Shown here piece after piece: positions 22,974 through 30,699 of a DNA stretch of 32,269 nt. The translations under genes and the position numbers were made by a program. Below the pieces are notes generated by a model. That model did no database searches. It saw nothing but the letters and a program-made list of their open reading frames with translations, and was not told where the DNA came from. Positions within the stretch are counted from its first letter, which is position 1. Every line of letters starts with the position of its first letter. This DNA comes from Candidatus Magasanikiibacteriota bacterium (GTDB lineage: Bacteria > Patescibacteriota > Patescibacteriia > Magasanikbacterales > UBA922), in assembly GCA_002716765.1 (NCBI GenBank), contig PBBY01000016.1, positions 111,322 through 143,590 of the forward strand, written 5' to 3'.

Positions 22974-25664
22974 TTATTCTGTGGATGGTTCTATTACCAT
23001 ACCATGTTCTCCGTCATATATTACCGTATCTCCCCTTCCTGCTTGTTTTTTTAGTAATATCTCGGCCAATTGATTTTCTACATAATCTTGTATTGCTCTT
23101 CGCATTGGTCGTGCACCATATTCTGGATCATATCCATGTTTTGCTAGTGTATCAAGACCCGCTTCGGTAACACTAAATTTAACCCCTTTTGCATCCATGT
23201 TTTTTTCTAATCGTTTTAACATTAGTCCTGCAATTTTCTTTGTGTCTTCTAAGCTTAAAGGTTTAAACACCACCACACCATCGAATCTGTTAATAAATTC
23301 TGGTCTAAAATACTTTTTTAGTTCAGATCGAAATAGCTGCTCTCTGATATCCTCCATCTTCATGTTTTTGCGAATCCCTTCTTGTACATATGCGGTTCCA
23401 GCATTTGACGTAGCAATAATAATACAATTGGTAAAATCAATAACTCGTCCAACACTATCTGTTAATCTTCCATCATCAAATACTTGTAAAAAGAGGTCTA
23501 AGATTCGTGGATCTGCTTTTTCCATTTCGTCGAGCAAGACTAAGGAAAATGGTTTTTGTCGTACGGCTTCGGTAAGTAAACCAGTTCCTTGTTTTCCTGG
23601 TTGTCCAATTAATCTATAAATACCGCTTGCATCTTGATATTCACTCATATCAACACGAATCATGGTATCTTCTCCACCAAAATAGACATTGGCAATAGTT
23701 TTTGCTAATTCTGTTTTTCCAACACCTGTTGACCCAAGAAATAAAAAGTTTGCGATTGGTCTATTGGTAGAACTAATCGCTGCCCTAGACCGGCGCAAAG
23801 CATTCGCCACACTTACGACCGCTTCGTGCTGTCCAATAACATTTTTATGCATTTCTTCTTCTAAACGCAGCAACTTATCTCCTTCATCTTCTGTAATAGA
23901 TGTGGTTTGTACACCGGTTTTATTTCCGATAATGGTAGCCACGTCATCTTTTGTAACCAAAGAATCTTTTCCTTTTGTGTTTCGCACATAGCTTGCCGTT
24001 TCACTTACTAAAGAAAGGGCGCTTTCTGGTAAATTTTGATCCCGTAAAAATCTATGAGCTAGCTCTACCGCTATTTCTATTGCGTCATAAGAAAAAAATA
24101 CTGTATGTTTATATTCTACATATCCTATTTTTGCCTCAATAACTTGTATTGCCTGATTGAGTTCCATTTCGGCAACGTCTATGCGCGACATAACCGTACT
24201 AATACGTGAATTTGCAATATAGGTATTGTATCCTTGCATGGTGGTTGTGGCAAAAACAAGCATTTGTCCCGAAGAAATAAATTCCGCCAATGTTTCTGAT
24301 ACGTCTAACCCTTCTGAACCACTAGAGCTTCCCATTAAATCATCTATATTATTGTTAAAGAGGATGATGTTTTTTGCTCGCGCAATTTCACCCACCATAT
24401 TTAATAATCGTTCTTGTGCGCCACTAACTGTGGTTCCGGCCATCAGCGCAGAAACCGAAAGTTGCACCAATCGCTTATCTTTAATTCTTTCTGGCACATC
24501 ATCTTCAATCATTCGTTCTACGATACCTTCTATAATACTCATTTTTCCCACTCCATGATCGCCTACTAGCAAAAGGCTTTGTCTTCCACCTTCAATAATA
24601 CGAAAAAATTCTTCTATTTCTTTATCTCTAGCAACACATGGCTCTAGTCTACCATGCACCGCAGCCATTGTAAGGTCTTGGCTAAAATTATCTAAAAATG
24701 GAGTAGCAACAGCAGTCATGGCTCTATCTAATCCAGATTTATTGCGTAATTTTGCGGCTCGTGCAAACCTGGTCCGTCTTGTGCGTAGCCGCTCTCGAAT
24801 ACGAACCCATTCTATAACATTTTTTAATTTGTCACTATCTACATTTATTTTATACATTATATCCTGCACTGTTCGTGACTGTTGAATACAAGCGAGTAAT
24901 AATTCTGTTACCTGTACACTATCTTGCTTCCCTTTACACGCATGCTCGTATGCCGCAAAAATACTTGCTAACACTTCTGGTGAAACAGTAGGAATAGCTC
25001 GTTTTTTTTCTTTTACTAATGTTTCACCCACTCTTGCCCGTAAGGCATCTTTTGGAATAAGTAAACGAACAAAAATTGCGGTACACGCCTTTGATTGCAA
25101 GATTGTGTAAAATAGATGAACCAGCGTTACTTCTTTGTGATGTAAAGAAAGTGCTTTTTTATACGCTAACTCAATAACATGTTTTGCCTCTTTGGTAAAA
25201 AATGGCGCAATATTTATACGACTACTTCTAGGGATGTTTTTATTATCGGCCATAGTTGTAAGAGAAAGTGCTTCTTTTTTTGTTGCGATATTTTTTGTGA
25301 TACCGCACCATTCTTTCCCTAAAATAACCGAATGCTTTTTGCTATTTTTTCTATAGATAAAAAAAAGGAGTGATAAGAGCGAAAACCAAAAATACTGCTG
25401 CGGCCCTGATATCTGGTTCGACCAAAATGGAAAAGACGTCAGTGCAGCGAGGTTATTTGCTATAGCAAGTGAGTAGAAAAAAAACACAAGAAACCCAACA
25501 CCAAACGCTACTCCTCCAAGTAATTCAAAACGAGTCAACCATATTCTTGCGTGGCGAAGTGCTATGGCATATCGTGAAATAGTATCGCCATAATAAAAAA
25601 AGTATTCACCGCGAACATACCCTTTATTTTTCGTTTTAGTCTGTATTGTTTTTTTCTTTGGCAT
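22974..25664 (-). CDS. Membrane-anchored Clp-type AAA+ ATPase with degenerate first AAA+ module
   Basis: This 896-residue protein is related to ClpC/ClpB unfoldases. Two hydrophobic segments (about 50-70 and 90-104) lie ahead of a Clp N domain (about 150-290). The first AAA+ module (about 345-560) has Walker A GDHGVGKM (368-375, Met in place of Ser/Thr) and IILFNN (433-438) where Walker B should read hydrophobic-DE. The second module has intact Walker A GSTGVGKT (644-651) and Walker B LVLLDE (708-713), and the ATSNAGT and RPEFINRFD motifs. The linker lacks the coiled middle domain, and between ATSNAGT and RPEFINRFD there is no [ILV]GF loop for ClpP binding. It probably remodels proteins at the membrane, with ATP hydrolysis in the second ring. 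It follows a small membrane protein gene by 18 bases. Confidence 0.88.
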   Translation of the reverse strand: MPKKKTIQTKTKNKGYVRGEYFFYYGDTISRYAIALRHARIWLTRFELLGGVAFGVGFLVFFFYSLAIANNLAALTSFPFWSNQISGPQQYFWFSLLSLLFFIYRKNSKKHSVILGKEWCGITKNIATKKEALSLTTMADNKNIPRSSRINIAPFFTKEAKHVIELAYKKALSLHHKEVTLVHLFYTILQSKACTAIFVRLLIPKDALRARVGETLVKEKKRAIPTVSPEVLASIFAAYEHACKGKQDSVQVTELLLACIQQSRTVQDIMYKINVDSDKLKNVIEWVRIRERLRTRRTRFARAAKLRNKSGLDRAMTAVATPFLDNFSQDLTMAAVHGRLEPCVARDKEIEEFFRIIEGGRQSLLLVGDHGVGKMSIIEGIVERMIEDDVPERIKDKRLVQLSVSALMAGTTVSGAQERLLNMVGEIARAKNIILFNNNIDDLMGSSSGSEGLDVSETLAEFISSGQMLVFATTTMQGYNTYIANSRISTVMSRIDVAEMELNQAIQVIEAKIGYVEYKHTVFFSYDAIEIAVELAHRFLRDQNLPESALSLVSETASYVRNTKGKDSLVTKDDVATIIGNKTGVQTTSITEDEGDKLLRLEEEMHKNVIGQHEAVVSVANALRRSRAAISSTNRPIANFLFLGSTGVGKTELAKTIANVYFGGEDTMIRVDMSEYQDASGIYRLIGQPGKQGTGLLTEAVRQKPFSLVLLDEMEKADPRILDLFLQVFDDGRLTDSVGRVIDFTNCIIIATSNAGTAYVQEGIRKNMKMEDIREQLFRSELKKYFRPEFINRFDGVVVFKPLSLEDTKKIAGLMLKRLEKNMDAKGVKFSVTEAGLDTLAKHGYDPEYGARPMRRAIQDYVENQLAEILLKKQAGRGDTVIYDGEHGMVIEPSTE

Positions 25665-25682
25665 AAAACAGTATAATAGTTT

Positions 25683-26039
25683 TTACAAGAGTAAGCTCGC
25701 ACTTCCCATCCAAACCACAAATAGTGGGAATACTAACCAAATAACAAAAAATAAAAGAATAAAAAAAATGGAGAACAACAACGCAATACTTCTAAAAACA
25801 GTGTTCACAAATCGCATCAAAATACTTAGCAACCTTCCTTGAAAATCAGTTTGTCCGTACATTGGCACAAACATGTTTTTCAACCACAAACCGGGGGCCA
25901 AAGATGTATTTACTTGTTGTATTTTATGAAAACAAGAAAATAATGTTTGTTTTGCCCCAACCGTAAACCACCAAACCGGAAAATACACGATGTGGAGTAG
26001 AAAATCAAGAAAAATACGTTGTAGAACCAACAACCACAT
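25683..26039 (-). CDS. Small membrane protein upstream of the Clp-type ATPase
   Basis: I do not recognise a named family. The 118-residue protein has a hydrophobic N-terminal segment (IFLDFLLHIVYFPVWWF), a polar middle with KNMFVPMYGQTDFQGRLLS, and two long C-terminal hydrophobic stretches (SIALLFSIFFILLFFVIWLVFPLFVVW in parts). About three to four membrane passes are likely. It precedes the membrane-anchored Clp ATPase by 18 bases in the same direction, so a functional link, such as docking or substrate delivery, is plausible but inferred. Confidence 0.7.
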   Translation of the reverse strand: MWLLVLQRIFLDFLLHIVYFPVWWFTVGAKQTLFSCFHKIQQVNTSLAPGLWLKNMFVPMYGQTDFQGRLLSILMRFVNTVFRSIALLFSIFFILLFFVIWLVFPLFVVWMGSASLLL

Positions 26040-26082
26040 ATGCTATAAAAAATATACGATAATACTATGTATATAATACCAT

Positions 26083-26108
26083 AAAAACAAAAAAACTCCC
26101 AAAGGAGT
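26083..26108 (-). terminator. Terminator of the mraZ-rsmH-ftsL operon
   Basis: On the minus strand ACTCC, a four-base loop and GGAGT (complement of 26095-26108) are followed by a T-rich run. It lies 20 bases after the ftsL-like stop. Confidence 0.75.
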
Positions 26109-26128
26109 GGTAACAAATCAAAAAAAAA

Positions 26129-26482
26129 CTAGCGCTGTGCAACAGTATTTTCCTGTGGTGTAAAATATATTGCCTTTTCGACATACTTCATGCGTAATGT
26201 ATCAATTTTTTCCTGAATCTTGTGCATAGATTTATGTTGCGCAATTTTAAAATCCAAACCACTATTTTCTTGCTCTAATACTTTTACTTCCTTTTGAAAC
26301 TGGTGAATCTCATATCCTTTTGTAGAAACTGTGCTTGTCTGTGCCACGTCTAATACAATAAGGCAAATAATAATACCAAGAAGACTAATACGAAAATTTC
26401 GCGTAATGCCTATTTTTTTAACAGCACGCTTCTTTTCGAGAATGGATTGTTTCCTGTGTCTAATATATTTTCTGCGTCTCAT
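26129..26482 (-). CDS. FtsL-like cell division protein
   Basis: This 117-residue bitopic protein has a basic N-terminal tail (RRRKYIRHRKQSILEKKRAVKK), one membrane helix (ISLLGIIICLIVLDVAQ, about 32-48) and an external coiled-coil (about 55-95). That layout, together with its position directly after rsmH and a four-base overlap with it, makes FtsL the likely identity; FtsL recruits septal synthases with FtsB and FtsQ. Sequence conservation in FtsL is low, so the call depends on topology and synteny. No ftsI gene follows. Confidence 0.65.
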   Translation of the reverse strand: MRRRKYIRHRKQSILEKKRAVKKIGITRNFRISLLGIIICLIVLDVAQTSTVSTKGYEIHQFQKEVKVLEQENSGLDFKIAQHKSMHKIQEKIDTLRMKYVEKAIYFTPQENTVAQR

Positions 26483-27408
26483 ATTTTTTCTATAACACGT
26501 AATTTTGCTGACCTTGCTCGAGGATTTCTATCATACTCCTCTTTTGAGCACATTATTGGTTTTTTTGTAATAATGTGAATATTTTTTTTAGTTTGTGATT
26601 TAAAATAATGTTTCACTATTCGATCTTCTAGTGAATGAAATGTTATTACTGCCAACCTCCCTTTTGGTGCCAGCACATCAATAGCATCTGGTAATGTTTT
26701 TTCTAATACATGTAATTCATTATTTACAGTAATTCGTAATGCTTGAAATACTTTTGTTGCCGGATGCAAACCACCAATCCATGGGACATCCTTGTCTGTT
26801 TTTAAAATTCTTCTATATACTTGTAAGATTATTTCTACTAAATCTTCAACAGTTGCAATGGCTTTTTTTTCTCGACACAATACAATATCTTGTGCAATTT
26901 CCTTACTCCACTTTTCTTCTCCGTAATCTGCAAAAATCTGTGCTAGTTGATCTGCTGAGTGTGTATGTAAAATATCTGCCGCTGTTTTGCTTGGCACATC
27001 TGAACTACTGTTTGCTACGTCAGAACCAAATCGCATGTCCAACGGCTCATCTGACTGAAGAAAGCTAAAACCCCTCCCCCTTTCTTCAAACTGTGGTGTG
27101 GACCAACCAAGATCCAAAAGGATGCCGTTCACTGGGGAAAAGCCCGTACCTTTTACTATTTTTTTAATATGAACAAAATTATCTCGTGCAAACAGTGTTT
27201 GTGTGCGATATGTATGAAGAAAATGTTTTGCTCGAACAATTGCTTCTGGGTCTACATCTATCCCTAAATATTTTCCTGTTTCACCAATACTTTCGAGTAT
27301 TTTTTCTGCATGACCCGCGTCTCCAAGTGTGCAATCTATAATATGCATCCCTTCTTCAAGGCGTAGCATTTCAATAACCTCATCAACCAATACTGCTGCA
27401 TGTCTCAT
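26479..27408 (-). CDS. rsmH: 16S rRNA (cytosine(1402)-N(4))-methyltransferase RsmH
   Basis: This 309-residue enzyme methylates N4 of C1402 in the ribosomal decoding centre. Motif I is IIDCTLGDAGHAEKIL; the family loop ILLDLGWSTPQFEERGRGFSF (shown in parts), PLDMRF, AVITFHSLEDRIVKHYF and the C-terminal RNPRARSAKLRVIEK are all typical. It starts 11 bases after mraZ and overlaps the ftsL-like gene by four bases. Confidence 0.97.
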   Translation of the reverse strand: MRHAAVLVDEVIEMLRLEEGMHIIDCTLGDAGHAEKILESIGETGKYLGIDVDPEAIVRAKHFLHTYRTQTLFARDNFVHIKKIVKGTGFSPVNGILLDLGWSTPQFEERGRGFSFLQSDEPLDMRFGSDVANSSSDVPSKTAADILHTHSADQLAQIFADYGEEKWSKEIAQDIVLCREKKAIATVEDLVEIILQVYRRILKTDKDVPWIGGLHPATKVFQALRITVNNELHVLEKTLPDAIDVLAPKGRLAVITFHSLEDRIVKHYFKSQTKKNIHIITKKPIMCSKEEYDRNPRARSAKLRVIEKI

Positions 27409-27419
27409 AGCTATTGTTA

Positions 27420-27851
27420 TTATATACCTAATTCACCCAACTCCTCTGCTATATCGTTTTTTGTGGACTCTGTCTGCTTTGTGTATTGTTTCCATGCACC
27501 AACATGCCACAATTCTAATCTATTGTATAAACCTGCTACAATAATCTCTTTTTTGAATCCAGCATAATTGCGTAAATATTCTGGAACAACGAATCGTCCT
27601 TGTTTATCTAAAGCACACTCCATTGCTCCAGCAAGCATAAGACGTGCAAATGCTCGTACATTTGCCTGTGAAAACGGGAGGTTCGCGAGTTTTTTTGCTA
27701 ATATTTCCCACTCTTTATTTGTATACAAAAAGAGACAATCATCTAATCCTCTGGTAATAACTGCTCCTTTTGCTAACTCTTTTCTAAATTTTTTCGGAAT
27801 AGCCAGGCGACCTTTTTCATCTAAATTGTGGGAGTATTCGCCTATAAACAT
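27420..27851 (-). CDS. mraZ: Transcriptional regulator MraZ
   Basis: This 143-residue protein has two SpoVT/AbrB-type half domains with the signature DEKGRLAIPKKFR (about 11-23) and DKQGRFVVPEYLR (about 81-93). MraZ binds TGGG-type repeats and represses the division and wall cluster it heads. The start at 27851 gives the family N-terminus MFIGEYSHNLDEKGR. A matching set of repeats lies upstream at 27896-27920, so autorepression is probable. Confidence 0.96.
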   Translation of the reverse strand: MFIGEYSHNLDEKGRLAIPKKFRKELAKGAVITRGLDDCLFLYTNKEWEILAKKLANLPFSQANVRAFARLMLAGAMECALDKQGRFVVPEYLRNYAGFKKEIIVAGLYNRLELWHVGAWKQYTKQTESTKNDIAEELGELGI

Positions 27852-27880
27852 GTGTTTAGGTTATATATGAGTAGACAAGC

Positions 27881-27920
27881 ATTGTACTCAAAATTCCCCA
27901 CTTCTCCCCACTTACTTCCA
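27881..27920 (-). promoter_or_regulatory. MraZ operator boxes and mraZ promoter
   Basis: On the minus strand three units repeat every ten bases: TGGAAGTAAG, TGGGGAGAAG and TGGGGAATTT (complement of 27896-27920, with five-base gaps between TGGGG units). This matches the known MraZ-binding pattern of TGGGN with five-base spacers. A TACAAT-like -10 (complement of 27881-27886) follows, so the boxes cover the -35 position. Confidence 0.85.
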
Positions 27921-27983
27921 TTTTACCTTATTTTTTTCCTAAATTCAAATCTTTTCTACTTTTTTTATCCACAGTCTACCAAT

Positions 27984-28019
27984 AAAAAAAGACCAGCAAG
28001 GTTGTCGGTCTCTTTTCTT
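27984..28019 (-). terminator. Terminator behind the MBL-fold hydrolase gene
   Basis: On the minus strand AGAGACC and GGTCTTT enclose an interrupted inner pairing CAA/TTG and are followed by seven Ts (complement of 27984-27990). It lies just after the stop at 28022. Confidence 0.7.
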
Positions 28020-28021
28020 TT

Positions 28022-28684
28022 TTACTCTAATCTATACGTTTCATTTATTGCTAAAAATTTGCATGTTGCACCAACAGCATCAAATTCTTTTTTTACCTCA
28101 TCTTTGTCTACGGGATGTTTTGGATGATCATAATGCATAGGAATAGTTACTGTTGCTCCAACATCTTGTGCAAACCTTGCTGCCTCCCAAGGTCCCATTA
28201 CAATACCGTGATTACTTACTGGGGCAAGTAAAATATCGCACGTATATTCATGATCAAAACATACACTATCGCTGGTATGATAGACTCGTGTTTTTCCATC
28301 ATCAACAATAAAACCAATATTTTCATGGATTTCTTTTGCGCCTTTAAATTCTGGGATATACCCATGCACCGCTTTTACCACCTCTATGCGTAATTTACCA
28401 AGTGTAACAATATCTCCTTCTTTTACTATTTTAGGAGAAATCTCAGGATACTCATTTGCCACTTCTTTACTTGCATAACACATAGCACCTTGTGCAAAAA
28501 GTTGCTGTATGGCTGGGACATGACAATGATCTGCGTGTTTATGTGTAACAAAAATTGCATCTACATTCTTCCATTCATTAGTAAGTAAAGAATCGGTAAA
28601 TTGTAAATAACCTGGATCAATAAGAATCCGCTTTTCTTTTGCTTCTACAAGAAAACAAGATTGTGCAAAACGAGTAATGTTCAT
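28022..28684 (-). CDS. Metal-dependent hydrolase, MBL fold (UPF0173-like)
   Basis: This 220-residue protein of the metallo-beta-lactamase fold has the metal site THKHADHCH (HxHxDH), DSVCFDHEY, and a late MHYDHP histidine. The N-terminus MNITRFAQSCFLVEA and KRILIDPGYL match UPF0173/YtkL-type hydrolases, whose substrates are mostly unknown. The ATG at 28684 is chosen because it gives the family start and a TATAAT lies nine bases upstream; a longer frame would add residues with no match. Confidence 0.85.
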   Translation of the reverse strand: MNITRFAQSCFLVEAKEKRILIDPGYLQFTDSLLTNEWKNVDAIFVTHKHADHCHVPAIQQLFAQGAMCYASKEVANEYPEISPKIVKEGDIVTLGKLRIEVVKAVHGYIPEFKGAKEIHENIGFIVDDGKTRVYHTSDSVCFDHEYTCDILLAPVSNHGIVMGPWEAARFAQDVGATVTIPMHYDHPKHPVDKDEVKKEFDAVGATCKFLAINETYRLE

Positions 28685-28693
28685 AATAAAGTA

Positions 28694-28699
28694 ATTATA
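28694..28699 (-). promoter_or_regulatory. -10 box for the MBL hydrolase, likely leaderless
   Basis: On the minus strand TATAAT (complement of 28694-28699) ends nine bases before the ATG at 28684. No convincing -35 is visible. The spacing is identical to that at 18292 and 22916. Confidence 0.5.
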
Positions 28700-28718
28700 T
28701 ATAATACACACACCAAAC

Positions 28719-28750
28719 AAAAAACAGAACTGCACACATTCTGTTTTTTT
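28719..28750 (-). terminator. Terminator behind the RRM protein gene
   Basis: AACAGAA and TTCTGTT form a stem with flanking A and T runs on both sides of a nine-base loop. It lies seven bases after the RRM gene stop at 28757 and precedes the hydrolase start. Confidence 0.82.
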
Positions 28751-28756
28751 GTTTTT

Positions 28757-29026
28757 TTAGTAATCTGTATTTCGTGGTCTTGGTGGTCGTGCTTCGTTAA
28801 CTTTAAGCTCTCTTCCATCCAACTCTTTTCCTTCCATTTCTGCAATTGCTTTATCTGCATCTTCTTCGTTGGTATATGTTACAAAACCAAACCCTTTTGA
28901 ACGACCAGAAAACTTATCTTTGATAATAACTGCTTCTTCTACTGCACCAAATGAAGCAAAAGCTTCTTGAAGTTGCTCGTCTGAAACTCCCCAAGAGATA
29001 TTTCCGACAAATAATTTTTTTGACAT
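28757..29026 (-). CDS. Single RRM-domain RNA-binding protein
   Basis: This 89-residue protein is almost entirely one RNA recognition motif. RNP2 is LFVGNI (5-10) and RNP1 is KGFGFVTY (44-51), with GRELKVNEARPP as the final strand and a short tail. Bacterial single-RRM proteins of this type bind single-stranded RNA and are often linked to cold or stress responses; the role here is not proven. It has its own consensus promoter, a long leader and a terminator. Confidence 0.93.
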   Translation of the reverse strand: MSKKLFVGNISWGVSDEQLQEAFASFGAVEEAVIIKDKFSGRSKGFGFVTYTNEEDADKAIAEMEGKELDGRELKVNEARPPRPRNTDY

Positions 29027-29032
29027 AATTTA

Positions 29033-29081
29033 TCTATACTATGATTAATATTCAAACCTTTTGCTAATCATGTAGTATAGA
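29033..29081 (-). promoter_or_regulatory. Long hairpin in the RRM gene leader
   Basis: TCTATACTATGATTA (29033-29047) and TAATCATGTAGTATAGA (29065-29081) form a 15-bp stem with a two-base bulge and a 17-base loop. The stem ends seven bases before the ATG. The loop, on the transcript, contains AAAAGG, a possible ribosome-binding sequence. It is a candidate translational control element. Confidence 0.7.
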
Positions 29082-29139
29082 TGAAGCTGTGCACATTCAC
29101 ACTATTACACACATGAGATAAACAAAAAATTATACGACT

Positions 29140-29168
29140 ATTATACACCATTTTTTGACTTTTGTCAA
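29140..29168 (-). promoter_or_regulatory. Consensus promoter for the RRM gene
   Basis: On the minus strand TTGACA (complement of 29163-29168), a 17-base spacer and TATAAT (complement of 29140-29145) match the sigma-70 consensus in full. The leader to the ATG at 29026 is about 107 bases. Confidence 0.92.
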
Positions 29169-29241
29169 TAGTCAGGACTGAAAAGTGGATAAATCCTTGC
29201 TTTTATATGTAACCTCCTTAAAATGCGTAATAAGCATCCAT

Positions 29242-29634
29242 TTATCGGGTAATACTATACACAATACACGCAGCAACTCCTGCAACCACAGCACCCCAAA
29301 TACTATCTATAATAGTAACCAGAACCGGCCAGTCTTTTAATGTTGCCTGATTTGTGAAATTATACGTTGTATATGCCAAAAACCCTAAAAACATACCAAG
29401 AAGTACCACATGGAATAAGGAATGTTGCTGATCAAAACCTGGTTTTAGCACAAAAATATACATGCCAAAAGAAAACACAAGATAAAAAAGTACTGCTGGA
29501 AACATTGTAACTTTTTCGGCTAACAAGTGTGCCATTTCTTTTTTATATAGCAATGGATAAGAAACACTAAACCACAACAAATCTAACACCACCATACATA
29601 AAACCGTAAGCACATATGGGGAGAAAAATGCCAT
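29242..29634 (-). CDS. DUF2177 family membrane protein
   Basis: This 130-residue protein has about four membrane helices. LDLLWFSVSYPLLYKKEM near the start, YTTYNFTNQATLKDWP and IDSIWGAVVAGVAACI are the hallmark of DUF2177; function unknown. The ATG at 29634 gives the usual family length; a longer frame from 29670 would overlap the CNNM gene. It is likely co-transcribed with the CNNM gene. Confidence 0.82.
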   Translation of the reverse strand: MAFFSPYVLTVLCMVVLDLLWFSVSYPLLYKKEMAHLLAEKVTMFPAVLFYLVFSFGMYIFVLKPGFDQQHSLFHVVLLGMFLGFLAYTTYNFTNQATLKDWPVLVTIIDSIWGAVVAGVAACIVYSITR

Positions 29635-29659
29635 AAGAACATTATTAAATGAATAAAAA

Positions 29660-30631
29660 TTATGTAACATGGTGCAGGTCTGTTTCGTCTACTATTTCTT
29701 GGTTAAGAATTTCTTCAATAATATCCTCCAAAGAGATCACTCCTTCTAATCTATTGCGAATATCTTTTACCACTGCTAAATGGATTTGTGTTTTAATAAA
29801 TTGTGCCAACAAGACATCAAGCTTCATTTCTTTACTTACCTGCAGCATACGCTCCTTTTTAAAAAGCTCTTTTATTGGTGTGCGGAGTGGAATATTAAGT
29901 AAATCTTTTACATAAAGCACACCAAGTGTTTGATCAATGGAATCGGCATATACAGGAATACGAGTGAATCCTTTTGTTTTAATTTCTTCAATTAACTCTT
30001 CCGTTAGTAGTGTTGTACTATCTAACGCGTAGACCTTTTCTCTTTCGGTCATAACCTCGCCCACAATTTTTTCTGAATATGTTAACGCACCGGTCACAAT
30101 ACGCTCTTCGTCGGCATCAACGCCACTTTCGTGCGCATCCTCATGTTCTTCAATAATTTTAATAAGCTCTTTTTTTGAATAAATTTGTGGCATTTCTCTA
30201 CCTAAGACCTTATCAAGAACCCATGCAATTGGCCAACACACTGGAAAAAGTATAATAATAAAAAACCGTACCAAACCAGCAGTTTTAGCCCCAACCTGCA
30301 GCGCGTATCGAGAAAATGCAGCTTGTGGAATAATTTCACCAAAAATCACAATAAGTCCAGTTGCTATAATTCCAGCCATAGCCCCACTTGCCATAGATCC
30401 CAAAAAAATAGCCAGTGTTGAGTTTACCCAAACATTTCCCAGCAATAATGTACATAATAACAAGTTACCCCTCTTTCGGATATGATATACTTTTTCTGCG
30501 TCTTTATTTCCCAAAGACATTTTTCTTTTTAATTCTGCTGCATCTAATCCGAGCAAACCCAAAGTAAGCCCAGAAAATAGTCCCGACAGAAGAATAAGTG
30601 AAATTATACTAATATATACAAGCATAAACAT
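29660..30631 (-). CDS. CNNM/DUF21 transmembrane protein with CBS pair
   Basis: This 323-residue protein has an N-terminal CNNM (DUF21) domain with three to four membrane helices and the motifs SGLFSGLTLGLLGLD, LLGNVWVNSTLA and FGEIIPQA. A CBS pair follows, with GEVMTEREKVYAL, FTRIPVYADSIDQTLGVLYVKDLL and LEGVISLEDIIEEIL. The family includes magnesium transporters and hemolysin C-like proteins. The CorC_HlyC domain usual at the C-terminus of the larger members is absent; the protein ends soon after the second CBS motif. The downstream gene is DUF2177. Confidence 0.88.
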   Translation of the reverse strand: MFMLVYISIISLILLSGLFSGLTLGLLGLDAAELKRKMSLGNKDAEKVYHIRKRGNLLLCTLLLGNVWVNSTLAIFLGSMASGAMAGIIATGLIVIFGEIIPQAAFSRYALQVGAKTAGLVRFFIIILFPVCWPIAWVLDKVLGREMPQIYSKKELIKIIEEHEDAHESGVDADEERIVTGALTYSEKIVGEVMTEREKVYALDSTTLLTEELIEEIKTKGFTRIPVYADSIDQTLGVLYVKDLLNIPLRTPIKELFKKERMLQVSKEMKLDVLLAQFIKTQIHLAVVKDIRNRLEGVISLEDIIEEILNQEIVDETDLHHVT

Positions 30632-30671
30632 GTTAAGTGTAAGTAGTAAGCGTACGATCTGTTTGTATTAT

Positions 30672-30699
30672 AGTATACAAAATTTTTTGAAATTGACAA
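30672..30699 (-). promoter_or_regulatory. Promoter for the CNNM gene, overlapping a divergent promoter
   Basis: On the minus strand TTGTCA (complement of 30694-30699), a 16-base spacer and TATACT (complement of 30672-30677) form a promoter. Its -35 overlaps the plus-strand TTGACA at 30693-30698. Confidence 0.65.

Noticed and set aside
23197-24558. Several plus-strand open frames of 100-140 residues
   Set aside because: All are antisense to the Clp-type ATPase gene and show no domain.
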